From Amyelois transitella (taxonomy: Eukaryota > Arthropoda > Insecta > Lepidoptera > Pyralidae), in the NCBI RefSeq assembly GCF_032362555.1, contig NC_083525.1:2279501-2343500 (forward strand): a DNA stretch of 64,000 nucleotides, given 5' to 3'. This document shows, in pieces, positions 11,883-24,700 of the stretch. The notes under the pieces were generated by a model. The model saw nothing but the letters and a program-made list of their open reading frames with translations. It had not been told where the DNA came from and ran no database searches. How positions within the stretch are numbered: the stretch's first letter is position 1; every line of letters starts with the position of its first letter. The position numbers and the translations under genes are program-made.

Positions 11883-12053
11883 ACATACATACATACATAA
11901 AATCACGCCTCTTTCCCGGAGGGGTAGGCAGAGACTACCTCTTTCCACTTGCCATGATCTCTGCATACTTCCTTCGCTTCATCCACATTCATAACTCTCT
12001 TCATGCAAGCTCGGCGGTTTCGGGTACAAAAGACCTGACCCTTTACCAGGATG
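11883..12053 (-). mobile_element. 5'-truncated LINE insertion with 12-bp target duplication
   Basis: 171-bp minus copy of the local LINE 3' end (coding end plus TATG tail), flanked by ATGCCGTAAGAT at 11871-11882 and 12054-12065. This is a typical 5'-truncated target-primed insertion, adjoining the head of an F2 SINE. Confidence 0.85.
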
Positions 12054-12253
12054 ATGCCGTAAGATAAAGTAAATAAATGAATTAAGTACAATCTAGACAG
12101 TTCAATCACTAATTGTAAATCGATAAATAGTGAAGCGCTTTGTTTAAGATTCTTTAACGTTAGCAAACTGTCACTTTCTGAATTTCAATAATATCATTTA
12201 AGCCGTCCAGCTGAATGTGGTCTTAGTATTTTCAAGACATACATACATTATAG

Positions 12254-12388
12254 ACAACCTGTGACTATTTGAATCATACTCGTAATTCTATCTTAAAGCC
12301 AAACAGCTGAACGTGGCATATCGTATCTTTTCAACACTGTAGGCTCTGTCCACCCCGCAAGGGATATGGACGTGATTATATGTATGAC
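12254..12388 (+). mobile_element. F1 3' half
   Basis: 5'-truncated plus copy, followed about 30 bp later by an F1 copy in the opposite orientation. Confidence 0.7.
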
Positions 12389-12419
12389 AAGGTATTTAAC
12401 TCGACGCATTTTATTAACG

Positions 12420-12657
12420 TACATACATATAGTAGGGGTAGACAGAGCCAACAGCCTTAAAAAGAATGATAGGCCACGTTCAGCTGTTTGGCTTTATGAT
12501 AGAATTGCGATTCAAATAGTGACAGGTTGCTAGCCTGTCGCCTAAAAGAAGAATCCCAAGTTTACAAGCCTATCCTCTAGTCACCTTTTACGACATCCGT
12601 GGGAAAGAGATGGAGTGGTCCTATTCTTTTTCCTAATGGTGCCGGGAACCACACGGC
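12420..12657 (-). mobile_element. F1 copy
   Basis: Minus orientation, almost complete apart from the shortened tail segment. Confidence 0.8.
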
Positions 12658-13228
12658 ACATAAATACCTGGACAATTCTAATAAATCGTATTTCGTTTTA
12701 AAAACAATGACTCATACTAGACATTTTCAAGTACCTAGTGATTGTATCAAAATGTTTTCTTTCGCATTCGACGTGTTACATTTGAATTGACACCCTATAT
12801 GTGGATGTTAAGGCTAAATTTCCAGTGAAAGTTCATATTGTTTTGATCAAAGCCGCTATTTGCTTTGTTATGACTGGATTGACATAAGTTTGGCATTTGT
12901 AAAGTTGATAAACAGCGTGCGACAGCGACTTCGGTCGCACCGACTCGGACCGATAGGGTTAAACATGTATGATTAAATGGCTTAGTGCAGTCTGCTCCGT
13001 CTGACGACTAGTGGTCGTACGACCTGCAACGGCAGTCGAATCGACTGCCAGTGTCGCCAACTAAGCTCTTTCAACGCTGTCGTAAATCTGGTGTATTTTT
13101 TACTTTTGATATTCGTTTATTTTAAGACAGTTTCGAAGTTGAAAACGGAATACGCGAACAAAAAATAAAGGTCGTTGAAGAAAGATTTACTCTTTATTGT
13201 GATTAACTATTATTTTTGTATAAATAAT

Positions 13229-13476
13229 GCCGTGTGGTTCCCGGCACCAACAAAAAAAGATAAGGACTACTCCATCTCTTTCCCATGGATGTCGTAAGAG
13301 GCGACTAAGGGATAGGCTTATAAACTTGGGATTCTTCTTTTAGGCGTCAGGCTAGCAACCTGTCACTATTTGAATCTCAATTCTATGATTAAGCCAAACA
13401 GCTGAACGTGGCCTATTAAGACTGTTGGCTCTGTCTACTCCGCAAGGGATATAGACGTGATTATATTTATGTATGT
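13229..13476 (+). mobile_element. F1 copy
   Basis: Near full-length plus copy with a slightly decayed tail (TTATATTTATGTATG). Confidence 0.8.
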
Positions 13477-13781
13477 TTTCCATAAACTTAATAAATGCCT
13501 TTTTATACGCTTATCAAAATTTTTCAAAAAAATTGGCGCCTTTAAAGACAGATTTCGCGCTTTGTCATCAGTGACAGTTGGCAACGTTGTCGGTCGGTCG
13601 GAAGATGTCGCTGCACTGCTTTTGGCCGCTCGAGTCGATACGACCCAGGTCGTAATAAGTCGGCGCCATGCCGTACGAGCCCTTATATCGAAAGTAGAAT
13701 AGAATGACAAAGGTAGCTTTGTTGAATGAAGAAAAGAACCAAATCTACAACAATATCACTTGGATCACTCAATAGACTGGA

Positions 13782-13978
13782 ACATACATATATACATACA
13801 GTCACGTCTATAATCCTAACGGGGTAGGCACAGCCAACAGTCTTGAAAAGGCAGAAAGACCAGCTGTATGGCTTAATATTAATAGCACATCGCCTACAAG
13901 AAGAATCTCAAGTATTTTAGGCTTTCCCTTAGTCGCCTTTTACGATATTCACGGGAAAGATATGGCGTGGTCCTATTA
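13782..13978 (-). mobile_element. F1 copy, 5' end missing
   Basis: Minus orientation, diverged, in inverted arrangement with the copy at 13229-13476. Confidence 0.65.
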
Positions 13979-14479
13979 AGATAAATAGAATAGCAGATTA
14001 ATTAAAAATCAACTGAAATTTACAAATTTGGACCTCAACATCTCCAAAAGCGTTGGTACAGATTTCAAAGGATTCTTTTACAGTTACTGAAAGCTGATCT
14101 TCCACAAAATTTAAATTCAAATTTAAAATTCTAAATTCTAAATTTTTATTTATTAAGTATTATATTAAAGGACACTTCATATAGCTTAATAATTGTCAAA
14201 TCTTTTGCTTTCACAACATTGACGTCAAATAAATTACTTAAAAGTAAGTTTACTGCTGCTTCCAAATCGTTAGTGCAGAAGAAGCGGTAACAAACTGCAC
14301 TGCAGCATTATCTTTACCTCCTACCTACCACCGATCTTTTTGTATGTTTGTTGTATATTATTCTACGTAATAAGAGGCACTCCCCCTCATCCAATTCTTC
14401 CCTCAAACATGCCAATCACAAAGTGATATGACCTTTTCCGTTATAGATACGATTCTATATAGCTCGAACATTTAATACC

Positions 14480-14735
14480 ATACATACATTTAATCACGTC
14501 TATATCCCTTGCGGGGTAGACAGAGCTAACAGTTTTGAAAAGACTGAAAGTCCACGTTCAGCTGTTTGGTTTAATGATAGATTTAAGATTCGAATAGTGA
14601 CAGGTTGCTAGCCAATCGTCTAAAAGAAAAATCCCAAGTTTGTAAGCCTTTTTCTTAGTCGCCTTTTACGACATTCATGTGAAAGAGATGGAATAGTTCT
14701 ATTCTTTTTTCTCTTGTTGCCGGGAACCACACGGC
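14480..14735 (-). mobile_element. F1 retroposon
   Basis: Full-length minus copy. ATTTAATACCA precedes it and a matching sequence follows a few bases beyond the other end. Confidence 0.82.
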
Positions 14736-15313
14736 ATATTTAATTTAATACCAATACTTCCTATTATTGCACTTTTGCACACAAAGCATTTATTGGTGTA
14801 TTTTTTTTTATTACCTATACTTTCCTTGTCTCTGCCCGCGTTAAGCTTAAAATTCGTGAGAATTTCTATAAAAAAGAAGCCCATTTATGACCTCCTATAT
14901 ACATATAATGTAGTTTCCTTTTATATAGAAGATATTCTGAAAATTTTCGCTGGCGCTTTTCATTTTACGCGGGCGCGGCGACTCTAGGCGTGAAAGCGTA
15001 TCAGACAGACAGACAATTTTCACATACAGACTAGATATTAAAATCGGTGACGTGTTATGTTTGATTGATAGAATCTGTTTATTGATGTGTTTACACTGAG
15101 AATTCTAGCTTATTATAACCATTACTGAAAGTAGCCACTGTCTATTTGTGAAACTACATTAGCTCGCGACTTCGGTTGTAAAACTTATATTAAAACTTAT
15201 GGTAGGTATATAAAAAAATATTTATTATTACGTCTTAAATAAAAATTAAAAAAAAAAGTTTGGATTCCGACATTCGGGAACTTTAATAAATTTTTAACAT
15301 AGATTTCGTAAGA

Positions 15314-15578
15314 GCCGTGTGGTTCCCGGCACTATTACAAAAAAGAATAGGACCACTCCATCTCTTTCCCATGGATGTCGTAAAAGGCGACTAAGGGATA
15401 GGCTTATTAACTTAGGATTCCTCTTTTAGGCGATGGGCTAGCAACCTGTCACTATTTGAATCTCGGTTCTATCATTAAGCCAAATAGCTGAACGTGGCCA
15501 TTCAGTCTTTTCAAGACTGTTGGCTCTGTCTACCCCGCAAGGGATATAGACGTGATCATATGTATGTATGTGTATGTA
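15314..15578 (+). mobile_element. F1 retroposon, full length with target duplication
   Basis: Flanked by ATTTCGTAAGAG-type direct repeats (15303-15313 and 15579-15590). Confidence 0.85.
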
Positions 15579-15629
15579 TTTCGTAAGAGGTGATTAAGGG
15601 ATTAAGCACTTAATCTAATGTAACAGTAA

Positions 15630-15795
15630 TATAGTTACGTCGTTATCCTTCACGGGGTAGTCAGAGCACACAGACTCGCAAAAACTAAAAGGCCACGTTC
15701 AGCTGTATGGCTTAAAGATGGAATTGAGATCCAAAAGGCCATATTGCCTGCAAGAATCCCAAGTTTGTTGTTAGGCTTTCCCTTAGTCGCCTTGA
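15630..15795 (-). mobile_element. Degraded F1 copy
   Basis: Clearly diverged minus copy, recognisable by its CACGGGGTAGTCAGAGC and GGCCACGTTCAGCTGTATGG segments. Confidence 0.6.
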
Positions 15796-16317
15796 TTACA
15801 TTGGCACGCTATTGCTAAGGAACAAAATATCCTTCAATTACAGGAAAATATCTCTAATTGTATGAAATCGCCAGGAGTGTAATGATGAAAAACATAGATA
15901 TAACTTACCCATTATTCTAACAGTCGATCACAAATTAGTTTAGAAACTAGAATCAGTTGAGTTTATTACAAAATCACATAACATTACATAAAATAACTTT
16001 AATTTTACTATGTTATTAAAAACGCAAAATTTTTTACACTTAATTATCCAAATGTTTAGTCCAACTTTATAAAGCTATTAGTAGAACTGACGTTATAAAT
16101 TTTTATGAAGAAAAATAATAAATTAGTTAATAAGTATTTAGAGATTAAATTATTTAAGTAACAGAAAAGGCGTTCTCCTGTTGGGCGGGCGGTTGGCGTA
16201 CTAACGGATGTTTGTCAAAATAAGGTACAGATAGCAAAAAAAACACTCACTAATTTCTAAATAAGATGTAATTTCCGCCTACCTTTCCAGGAAAAGATGT
16301 AGTTACCACCTCTCTCT

Positions 16318-16380
16318 GTGCCGTGTGGTTCCTTAGACTTTGGAAAAGAACCACCCCTTATATATTTCCTATGGATCTCG
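16318..16380 (+). mobile_element. F1 5'-end fragment
   Basis: Begins GTGCCGTGTGGTTCC, breaks off after about 60 bp and abuts a LINE fragment. Confidence 0.5.
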
Positions 16381-16384
16381 GGTA

Positions 16385-16745
16385 TCACGATCTTTCCCAG
16401 AGGGGTAGGCAGAGGCTACATCTTACCATTTGCCACGATCCCTGCATACTTCTTTCGTTTCATCCACATTCATAACTGTCTCCATGCAAGCTTGTAGGTT
16501 TAGGGCACTCTTAACCCTACCTTTTGCCAGATCGTCTCCGATTTAATCAAGGAACGTTCGTCCAGGATTTCCCACTCCAACATTCTCGTTCACACTCCCT
16601 TTGTATATTTGCTTAGTCAACCTGCTTTCATGTACCTAAGCATTCCCGTTTCTATTCCAGTAATTATAAGTTTCTTCTTTCACATCACAACATTCCCTCT
16701 CTCACGTTGTTCCTCATCCTGTCACTCAATTTTAACATGTAAATT
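16385..16745 (-). mobile_element. LINE 3' fragment (about 360 bp)
   Basis: Minus copy of the C-terminal coding region of the local LINE, including segments equivalent to the GRPRRTYLDQ and MNVDEA regions. It is diverged. Confidence 0.7.
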
Positions 16746-18195
16746 ACTATAACTTAGCCATATTATTGAATTAAAAATAAATCCTCCTTTCTACTTCTGC
16801 CAAGAGGAAAGAGGTTTTTTGCAAATCCCACGAAAACTTTAATTTTTACACGAATGTAAAAAAAGTTGCCCTTTGTCCTTCTACATATCTACTCTTAGTT
16901 ATATATTTAAATATTTATTTATATATATTTGAATAATTATAAATATATACTTGCATAATTTCAAGAAGATTAATTCAGTAAATAACTCGTCAATTCATAA
17001 TATTTGTTAAGATTTGAATAGATAATATTTGCGTAAATTGGAATGTGGAATTAGATCTATAATATCTTATCATATCTATATCTTATCATTTTTTAAATTG
17101 AGCTTTTCCAAGCGCCATCTGTCCGCCATAATACACATGAAAAATATCACTTCTTTACATTCGTTGTTTTTGTTATGTATGTGATGGCGTTTTTGTGAAA
17201 AAACCTTTATTGGTATGAGTAGATGTCGCTACTGTCAACATTAATTAGAAGTAGGTTGATTATAGCAATAAATTATTATTATTTATTTTATGTCATCCGA
17301 TTTTAATTTGTTTGAAAGAAGTAACAATAACAGCTCTTCTCTCCACGCAGATTTCAAAATCCAGCAAGGGAAAGGCTATATTGGCTAAGTAGGTACTTAA
17401 ACCTTTACTAACTATAAAGGTTTTTTTTAAATAAATGTCTTATCGAAAAAGCCTTATACTTTTTCAATGATTCAGAGAGACTTTTATTCATGCACTAATT
17501 TTTATCGTTGTCGACGCGTGACAATATTTTATGAAGCTATTTTATTTTCGTAAAGAACTGTCTTTTCCTACGAAAAAAATTAATAATGAATTCAAGGTAT
17601 AAGATGGGATCTTAAATAAACCCACACATCTTAACATAAAGAAAATATAAACAAACTTATATTATTCAGATTGCTATAATTTGATGAAAATACTTCCTCA
17701 GTTTTATTGCAAGATCATAATCTATCACTATTAAAGAGTATGAAAAATACCAATCTCAAAAATTTTCTTCATAATTTCTTATTAAAAAGTCTAGTGGAGG
17801 AGTGTTAGTAGTACAACTTTGCCTCTACAACCCCCCGATTTTACGTTTTCGATGTGACAAACATCGATTTGTGTCTTTCGATGTAATAAATTAGTCCCTA
17901 GATTCCATTCTGTACTATGTAAGTATTATTATATTTTATGATTCAGACTGAATTCCATGAATCCAAAGCCTACTAATTACTGCATCTATTTCAAACTGTA
18001 GTAGAATTTTCAAACAAATAAGCCATCCAATTACATAGTACTGTACATATAAATTACTTATTAGTACATAAAACATAACATTAACCTACGTTGTCCATTT
18101 TTTATGCTCGTGTGTTTTAAACACATTCGAGTTTTATATTAAACAGGTAAAGATTTGGAAACTATGTCGAAGATAGATACATAAAAAGTGAGTGT

Positions 18196-18440
18196 TATTA
18201 GGAATATTCCAACCCATCATACTCCTTAACGCTCTCATTTTCACTGCATTTATTCTGCTTTCGTACTTCTTTTGCCATACCCAACTTTCACTCCCATACA
18301 TTAATGTCCAGTAGAGCCTTTTTGGATAGTTACTGACTGCTCATAAAGGCATGCAAAGCTCCATTCACCATGTTCCTCGCGTTCACTCTCCTTTCAATAT
18401 TTCTATGACACTTGCTTACCTTATTGAGAAACTTATTCTC
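18196..18440 (-). mobile_element. Internal LINE fragment
   Basis: Corresponds on the minus strand to the part around MYESESW, the Arg-Ile-Asn-Ala-Val-Glu-Met segment and RSMMG in the LINE at 46545-46760. There is no 3' tail. Confidence 0.65.
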
Positions 18441-18758
18441 AAGGTATTCAGAGAAATAGCTACTTTTATGAAAGAATGACGACGAACTTCTGCGCAGCAT
18501 TTACATCTTCATAGTGCGCAGGTTAACCTTGTGCCGTTTCCAACTGGCCACGTGTCACTATCGTAAAAACATTTATGGACTTGGATAGCTTATATCATCA
18601 TTGGCTATACCTGCTTAAGTTCAAATTCAAATTCAAACTTTTATTTGCATAATATGAGTACAACAAGGTCTTAAATATTATGTATAACAGATCTTCATAT
18701 TTACCCTTTCGGATGTTGCAAACATTAGCTTAAAATAGACAAGATATTTATTCTAGAA

Positions 18759-21700
18759 ATGGATACGGCAAAGCCTAAAAAATCAGTCTCACCACCACAC
18801 CAGCCTGAAAGTGAACAGTACTTTGTGAGCGGTGCCTACGCCTTCCTACTTAGGGTAAGAACTTCAATGTGATTCCATAATATAGCTACATACATACATA
18901 AAATAATCATGTCTATATCCCTTGCGGGGTAGACAGAGCCAACAGTCTTGAAAAGACTGATAGGCCACGTTCAGCTATTTGGCTTAATGATAGAATTGAG
19001 ATTCAAATAGCGACAGGTTGCTAGCCCATCGCCTAAAATAGAATCTCAAGTTTGTAAGCCTATCCCTTAGTCACCTTTCACGACATCCATGGAAAAGAGA
19101 TGGAGTGGTCCTATTCTTTTTTTAATAAGTGCCGGGAACCACACGGCAAAGTGCCTATTTGTACATAAATTTATTAGAACAAATTTTGTTGGTCAGACCT
19201 TCACTGTTTCAGGTGTCGAGCGTCTTCGGAGTAGCTCCTCTGCGGTTCAAGTCTCAAGGCAATGGTTATGTCGTCTCTCTGTCTATTCCTATGTGTATAT
19301 ACAGTTACACATTGATGACTATTATCGGTAAGTTACTTAATCTGGAATACTCATTAAGATTATCTGTGACCATTTCGATTAGTATAAAAAGTATTGAATG
19401 CCATATAGAATTCGTGTGTTATGTCTATATAACTACTACTATGAGTTAAGTTGAGTTGAGCATGGAGTTCTTAATATTGAAGAGGTAAAGGTGATTGCTG
19501 CATCAAACGGACTGTGGTTAGATAAAATTTGACAGGTCTTCCCTCTAACTAGAGAAAAAGTCAAATACATATCTTCTTAAAATACAGACTATCCAAAAAG
19601 TAGATTAAAAAAAGTGGACATAGAAGAAACAAGAGAAAGAAAGGCTATAAACTTTTAGACCTCAGCCCTATAACACAAACATTATTGAGGTAGAAACATT
19701 AAAAAAATATATTTATGGTGTACGCCATAATGTTTAGTTTCTTTGTTTAAATGCCTTGCTTATATATACTTGGTAAGTATAACAATAGCTTGTTCCCACA
19801 ATTTTTATAAGGCACTAGCTGAACCCGCGACTTCGTCCGCTTGGAATAGTTTTTTTCCCTTATTAGTATATATCCCTCAAGGATGAATAATTTACCCCAT
19901 TTTTTTCACATTTTCCATTATTTCTTCGCTCCTTATAGTTGCAGCGTGATGTGATTCAACACAAAATGAATTTTTCAATTCGAACCAGTAGTTCCTTAGA
20001 TTAGCGAGTTCAAACAAATAACCAAACAATCTCTTCAGCTTAATAATATTAGTATAGATAATTGTAACAGCTTTGATTGTTGATTATGGTACGGAAATAA
20101 ACATAATTCTTATTATTTTATTATTATCTCAGTTTCTGAGGAAACGGTTATATTTTATCAGCAGTTTCATCATTCATCAATGCGCTGGCAGGGCTTCGGT
20201 CCGTCCATTTCTCCACACACTTGTCACGAGTTGTAACATTTAGTACCAGAATGCTTCTCACTATCACGGCAAGTATTGCTGTTTATGAAGCACCTAGTCG
20301 TATGAAAAAGGTGCTTAAATTAATGAATACCATTGCCACGGTGAGTATGTGGGGATATGTCGCCATTAACTCTTTGATTTTTAAAAGATACATACGTAAA
20401 GTCACACCCTTCGGGGGTGGACAGAGCTAACTGTCTCGAAAAAATTGAAAGGCCACGTTTATCTCATATCATAAAGCCAAACATCTGAACGTGGCCTTTA
20501 TGTCTTTTCAAGACTTTTGGCTCTGTCTTCCCTACAAGGGAAAAAGACGTGATCATAAGTATGTATGTAACAAATAAAGATGAGATAGAGAATTATACAC
20601 CAGTAAGGGAATATTCCTTATATTTACGAGATAAAAAGTACAAAAAGATGTTTTATATCGATTTATTTTTAGAGTTGTTAGGTATAGATAGATAGATAGA
20701 TAAAACTCTTTATTGCACCATAATAGAAAACATACAAAACAACACAAAGCAGATATAGATGGTACAAAGGCGGACTTATCGCTAAAGCAATCTCTTCCAG
20801 TCAACCTTTGGGTGGAAGGAAACCAAACAGGAGATCGGTATAATGGCATTTTGTCCTAAGAATAAAATTCAAGTCTTGTCCGTTTACAGGTGGATAAGAG
20901 TATATGCGCTCAATACTCACACGAGAAGGAATATAAATTGTGGCCTGCCCTTATTTTGTTCTCTTGCATTTTCTTCGTCAAAGCTCTTGATGAATTCTGC
21001 GAAGCCGCTGTGAAAGCAATAGTTGACAATAAGGAATGTAAGTCTAGCTATGGAACAGTCCGATCATTATTCATTTATTCCTCTTAATGATTTTGTTCTT
21101 TCTTTTATAAGGGAAGTTAGTTAAGCCGTGTGGATCCCGGCACCAATAAAAAAAATAGATAATAGGCATCTTTATAATATAAATCACTCCATCTCGTTCA
21201 TTTGAATTCAATTCTGTCATAAAGCCAAACAGTTGAACGTGGCCTATCAGTCTTTTCAAGACTGTTGGCTCTGTCTACCCCGCAAGGGATATAGACGTGA
21301 TTATATGTATGTATGTATGTTTATAAGGGAAGAACAAACAACAAACAAAAGAACAAACAAACATAATATCAGCTTTATAATATTAGTATAGATTAGTTGA
21401 AATTGGGATTAAGATTAGTGCCGTGTGGTTCCCGGCACCAAATAGAAAAAAAGAATAGGACCACTCCATCACTCTCCCATGGATGTCGTAAAAGGCGACT
21501 AAGGGGGCTTATAAACTTGGGATTCTTTTTTGGGCGATGGGCTAGCAACCTGTCACTATTTGAATCTCAACTCTATCATTAAACCAAATAGCTGAACGTG
21601 GCCATTCAGTCTTTTCAGGACTGTTGGTTCTGTCTACCCCGCAAGGGATATAGACGTGACCATATGTATGTATGTATGTGGGATTAACTTCTCAATTATT

Positions 21701-24700
21701 CATTCCTCAGGGAAGGAGGCGGTACCGATCCTGCTCTTTTATCTAATTTGGTTTCCGGTGATGATTCAGGATGTACAGTTTGCTTTCATCTCTATGTCGG
21801 TGTATTTAAGGTTCAAAGCTATAAACAACGTTCTGGATTATGCTGCCCAACATGTATCCGACCCGTTTGGTATGTTTTATACCTCTTGAATGATGGTTGT
21901 CGTGTGTGTGTGTGTTGGTGTCGTATATTTATGCCGTGTGGTTCCCGGCACTGCCGTTTGGTTCCCGGCACCAATAAAAAAAAGAATAGGACCACACCAT
22001 CTCTTTCCCATGGATGTCGTAAAAGGCGACTAAGGGATAGGCTTATAAACTTGGGATTCTTTTAGGCGATGGGCTAGCAACCCGTCACTATTTGAATCTC
22101 AATTCTATCATTAAGCCAAACAGCGGAACGTGGTCTATCAGTCTTTTCAAGACTGTTGGCTCTGTCTACCCCGTAAGGGATAAAGACGTGATCATATGTA
22201 TGTATGTATGTATGTATGGATATTGGTTCAAAAGCTATATGGATCTCAGGCTTCGAAACATTGTGACAGAGGGTGAAAAAGATGGAAGACAGTTTGTTGA
22301 AAAACTGATTTATCATATCATTTATCAGCCCAACGTTTCTTCAATTACTGCTGTCATGGTAAACTTTCAGGGGAGGTGAAGAATGTGGCTAATTCAACAT
22401 ATTACCGCGACATTTCCTTACACACTGCAATAATTTACATTGCTGACTTAGTCATCCTGGCAGGGTTGCCTTGAAATATCTTGAAGGTGTGCGTGTGGAG
22501 AATTAATAGAAATCCATAAGAATCAATTATGAATTTATTCGTATAACCATATCAAAATAATATATCTGGAACTAAGTTTAACGCTTAGTGGCGGTGTAAG
22601 TAATTGAAGGAGTATTGAATCTCTATGATATAATTCTGCTGCGTTGTATAATCACTAAACACTTGACGGCCTCTGTGGCGCAGCGGTATTACGCTTGTCT
22701 GTGACACCGGAGGTCCCGGGTTTGAATCCCGGCCAGGGCATGATGACAAACGAACTTTTTCTAATTGGCCTGGGTCTTGGATGTTTATCTATATATGAAT
22801 TTATTATAAAATATAGTATCGTTGAGTTATAATAGTATTTCGTAACACAAGTCTCGAACTTACATCGAGGCTAACTCAATCTGTGTAATTTGTCCCGTAT
22901 GTATTTAATTACTTTTTTTCAGTTCAAAAAGTGATGAATTTAGACACACTGAATATTTTGGCGATACAAGTGGCTCCGGCTAATGCTGAAGCTGAGCCCA
23001 AGGAAGGAGTTATCGTGAGGAAATCTGGTAAAACTTATTCTATGAACTCGATCAGACAATTTAGCTAGTTTCCATTTACTCGAGTCTAAATCTGTGGTTG
23101 CTCATAAATTATACTATTATTATATTTATTTATTTATGTACACGAAATTATAAACAGGAGCATTCAATACAGTTATTATAGTACAAAGGTGCTACTTATT
23201 TCAAAAGAAATCTCTATATATTATACTTTGCAGCAAATGGGGAACCTCGTCTCATAGTTCCCCTGCCTGATGCCGTGCACCGTATAGCTTCTCTGCGCTG
23301 TTTTCTCTGCGAGGTGGTGCATCAGTTCAACAATTATTACAACATTTCCTTAATCTTTATACTGCTATCCATTATGATACATCTTATCGTTACCCCGTTC
23401 TATAGCTTTTGCGAATTTGGTAAGCGAATTTTGATAAGACATATCATTTTCTGTTCGCGTTATTATTCACTTCACAAATTAGGTATATTAAGAAATGAGA
23501 AATAAGAAATATTTATTTAGAGCACAAAAAATACATACATACATATAATCACGTCTTCAATACAAGTTTTTCCAAGACAGTTGGCTCTGTCTTCCCCGCA
23601 AAGGATACAGACGTGACTGTACGTATGTTCAGTTATGTATAATGTGAGAAGATCTTGCAAGTTACACGAGAAGAATTTCTTTTTGATACACTTATAGAAT
23701 TGACCTTTTCAAAACATTTCACTCTCTCTTACAGTTGTATACGATAGAGTGTCAGACATCCGCGCTTCTTTGATAGCCATCCAATGTTTGATCTGGGGAT
23801 TTGTTAATTTGCTAAGGATTATTGCGTTAGTGGAGCCGTGTCATTATACTGCTGCAGAGGTGATTACATTTAGCTGCTTTATAAGTTTCTCTGAGGATTA
23901 TTCAAGTCATTAAAGGTGATCTCGGAAGCAGAGATAAAACGAAACGTGTTCGCAACTTCTCAGTATTTGAATCTTAATTCCATCCCGGCACCAATAGAAA
24001 AAAGAATAGGACCACTCCATCTCTTCCTCATGGATGTCGTAAAAGGCGACTAAGGGATAAAATATTATAAACAAGGCTTATAAACTTGGGATTCTTCTTT
24101 TAGGCGACAGGCTAGCAACCTGTCACTATTTGAATCTCAATTATATCATTAAACCTTTGGCTGTATCTACCCCGCAAGGGATATAGACGTGATTATATGT
24201 ATGTAAGTAATTAATACATTTTATTTTCTAAATGCAGGGTCAAAGAACAGAAACAATAGTGCGTAGGATGCTGACTGTGTGCCCAACGAAGGGCGAGCTC
24301 GCTGCCCGCCTGGACCTCTTCTCCCGTGAGCTGATGCTCCACCCTGTCTGCTACAAAACAATGTCCTTTTGCACTTTGAATCGAAACCTTTTGATAACAG
24401 TAAGTGAAAACTTTAATTATTAACTACTAGCGACCCGCCCCGGCTTCGCACGGGTGCAAAATTATACATAAAAACCTTCCTCTTGAATCACTCTACCTGT
24501 TACAAAAAAACGCATCAAAATCCGTTGCGTAATTTTAAAGATTTAAGCATACAGACAAACAGGCTAAAATAGCGACTTCATTTTATACTATGTAGTGATA
24601 GTGATATGTGAAAACCCACGCTCTTATCATGATGGTTTAAACTAACCACAGTATTATTTTTGCAGATGCTTGCAACAGCAATTTCGTACCTGGTGATTTT

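Larger units (their letters stand above)
10240..18750. other. Intergenic region between receptors Z and A
   Basis: Head-to-head intergenic space of about 8.5 kb with no convincing gene. It holds F1, F2 and LINE copies (listed separately). Segments of odd composition with short GTCG/CGAC palindromes lie at about 12910-13080 and 13540-13690. The stretch 16800-18190 is AT-rich and nothing was recognised in it. Both divergent promoters should lie here, but no core element can be assigned by eye. Confidence 0.6.

Noticed and set aside
12910..13100. Palindromic GTCG-rich stretch as a regulatory island or TE end
   Set aside because: Short imperfect palindromes only; no second matched end or target duplication could be shown by eye.
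13457..13710. Overlapping ORFs on both strands at 13.5 kb
   Set aside because: Both start in an F1 tail and continue in non-coding sequence with short palindromes; no domain features.
22092..22379. 95-codon plus-strand ORF near receptor A
   Set aside because: Mostly F1 retroposon sequence read through into intron; no family similarity.
22665..22740. Functional tRNA gene
   Set aside because: The same head occurs in at least six copies, each followed by the same ~150-bp body; it is a SINE head.
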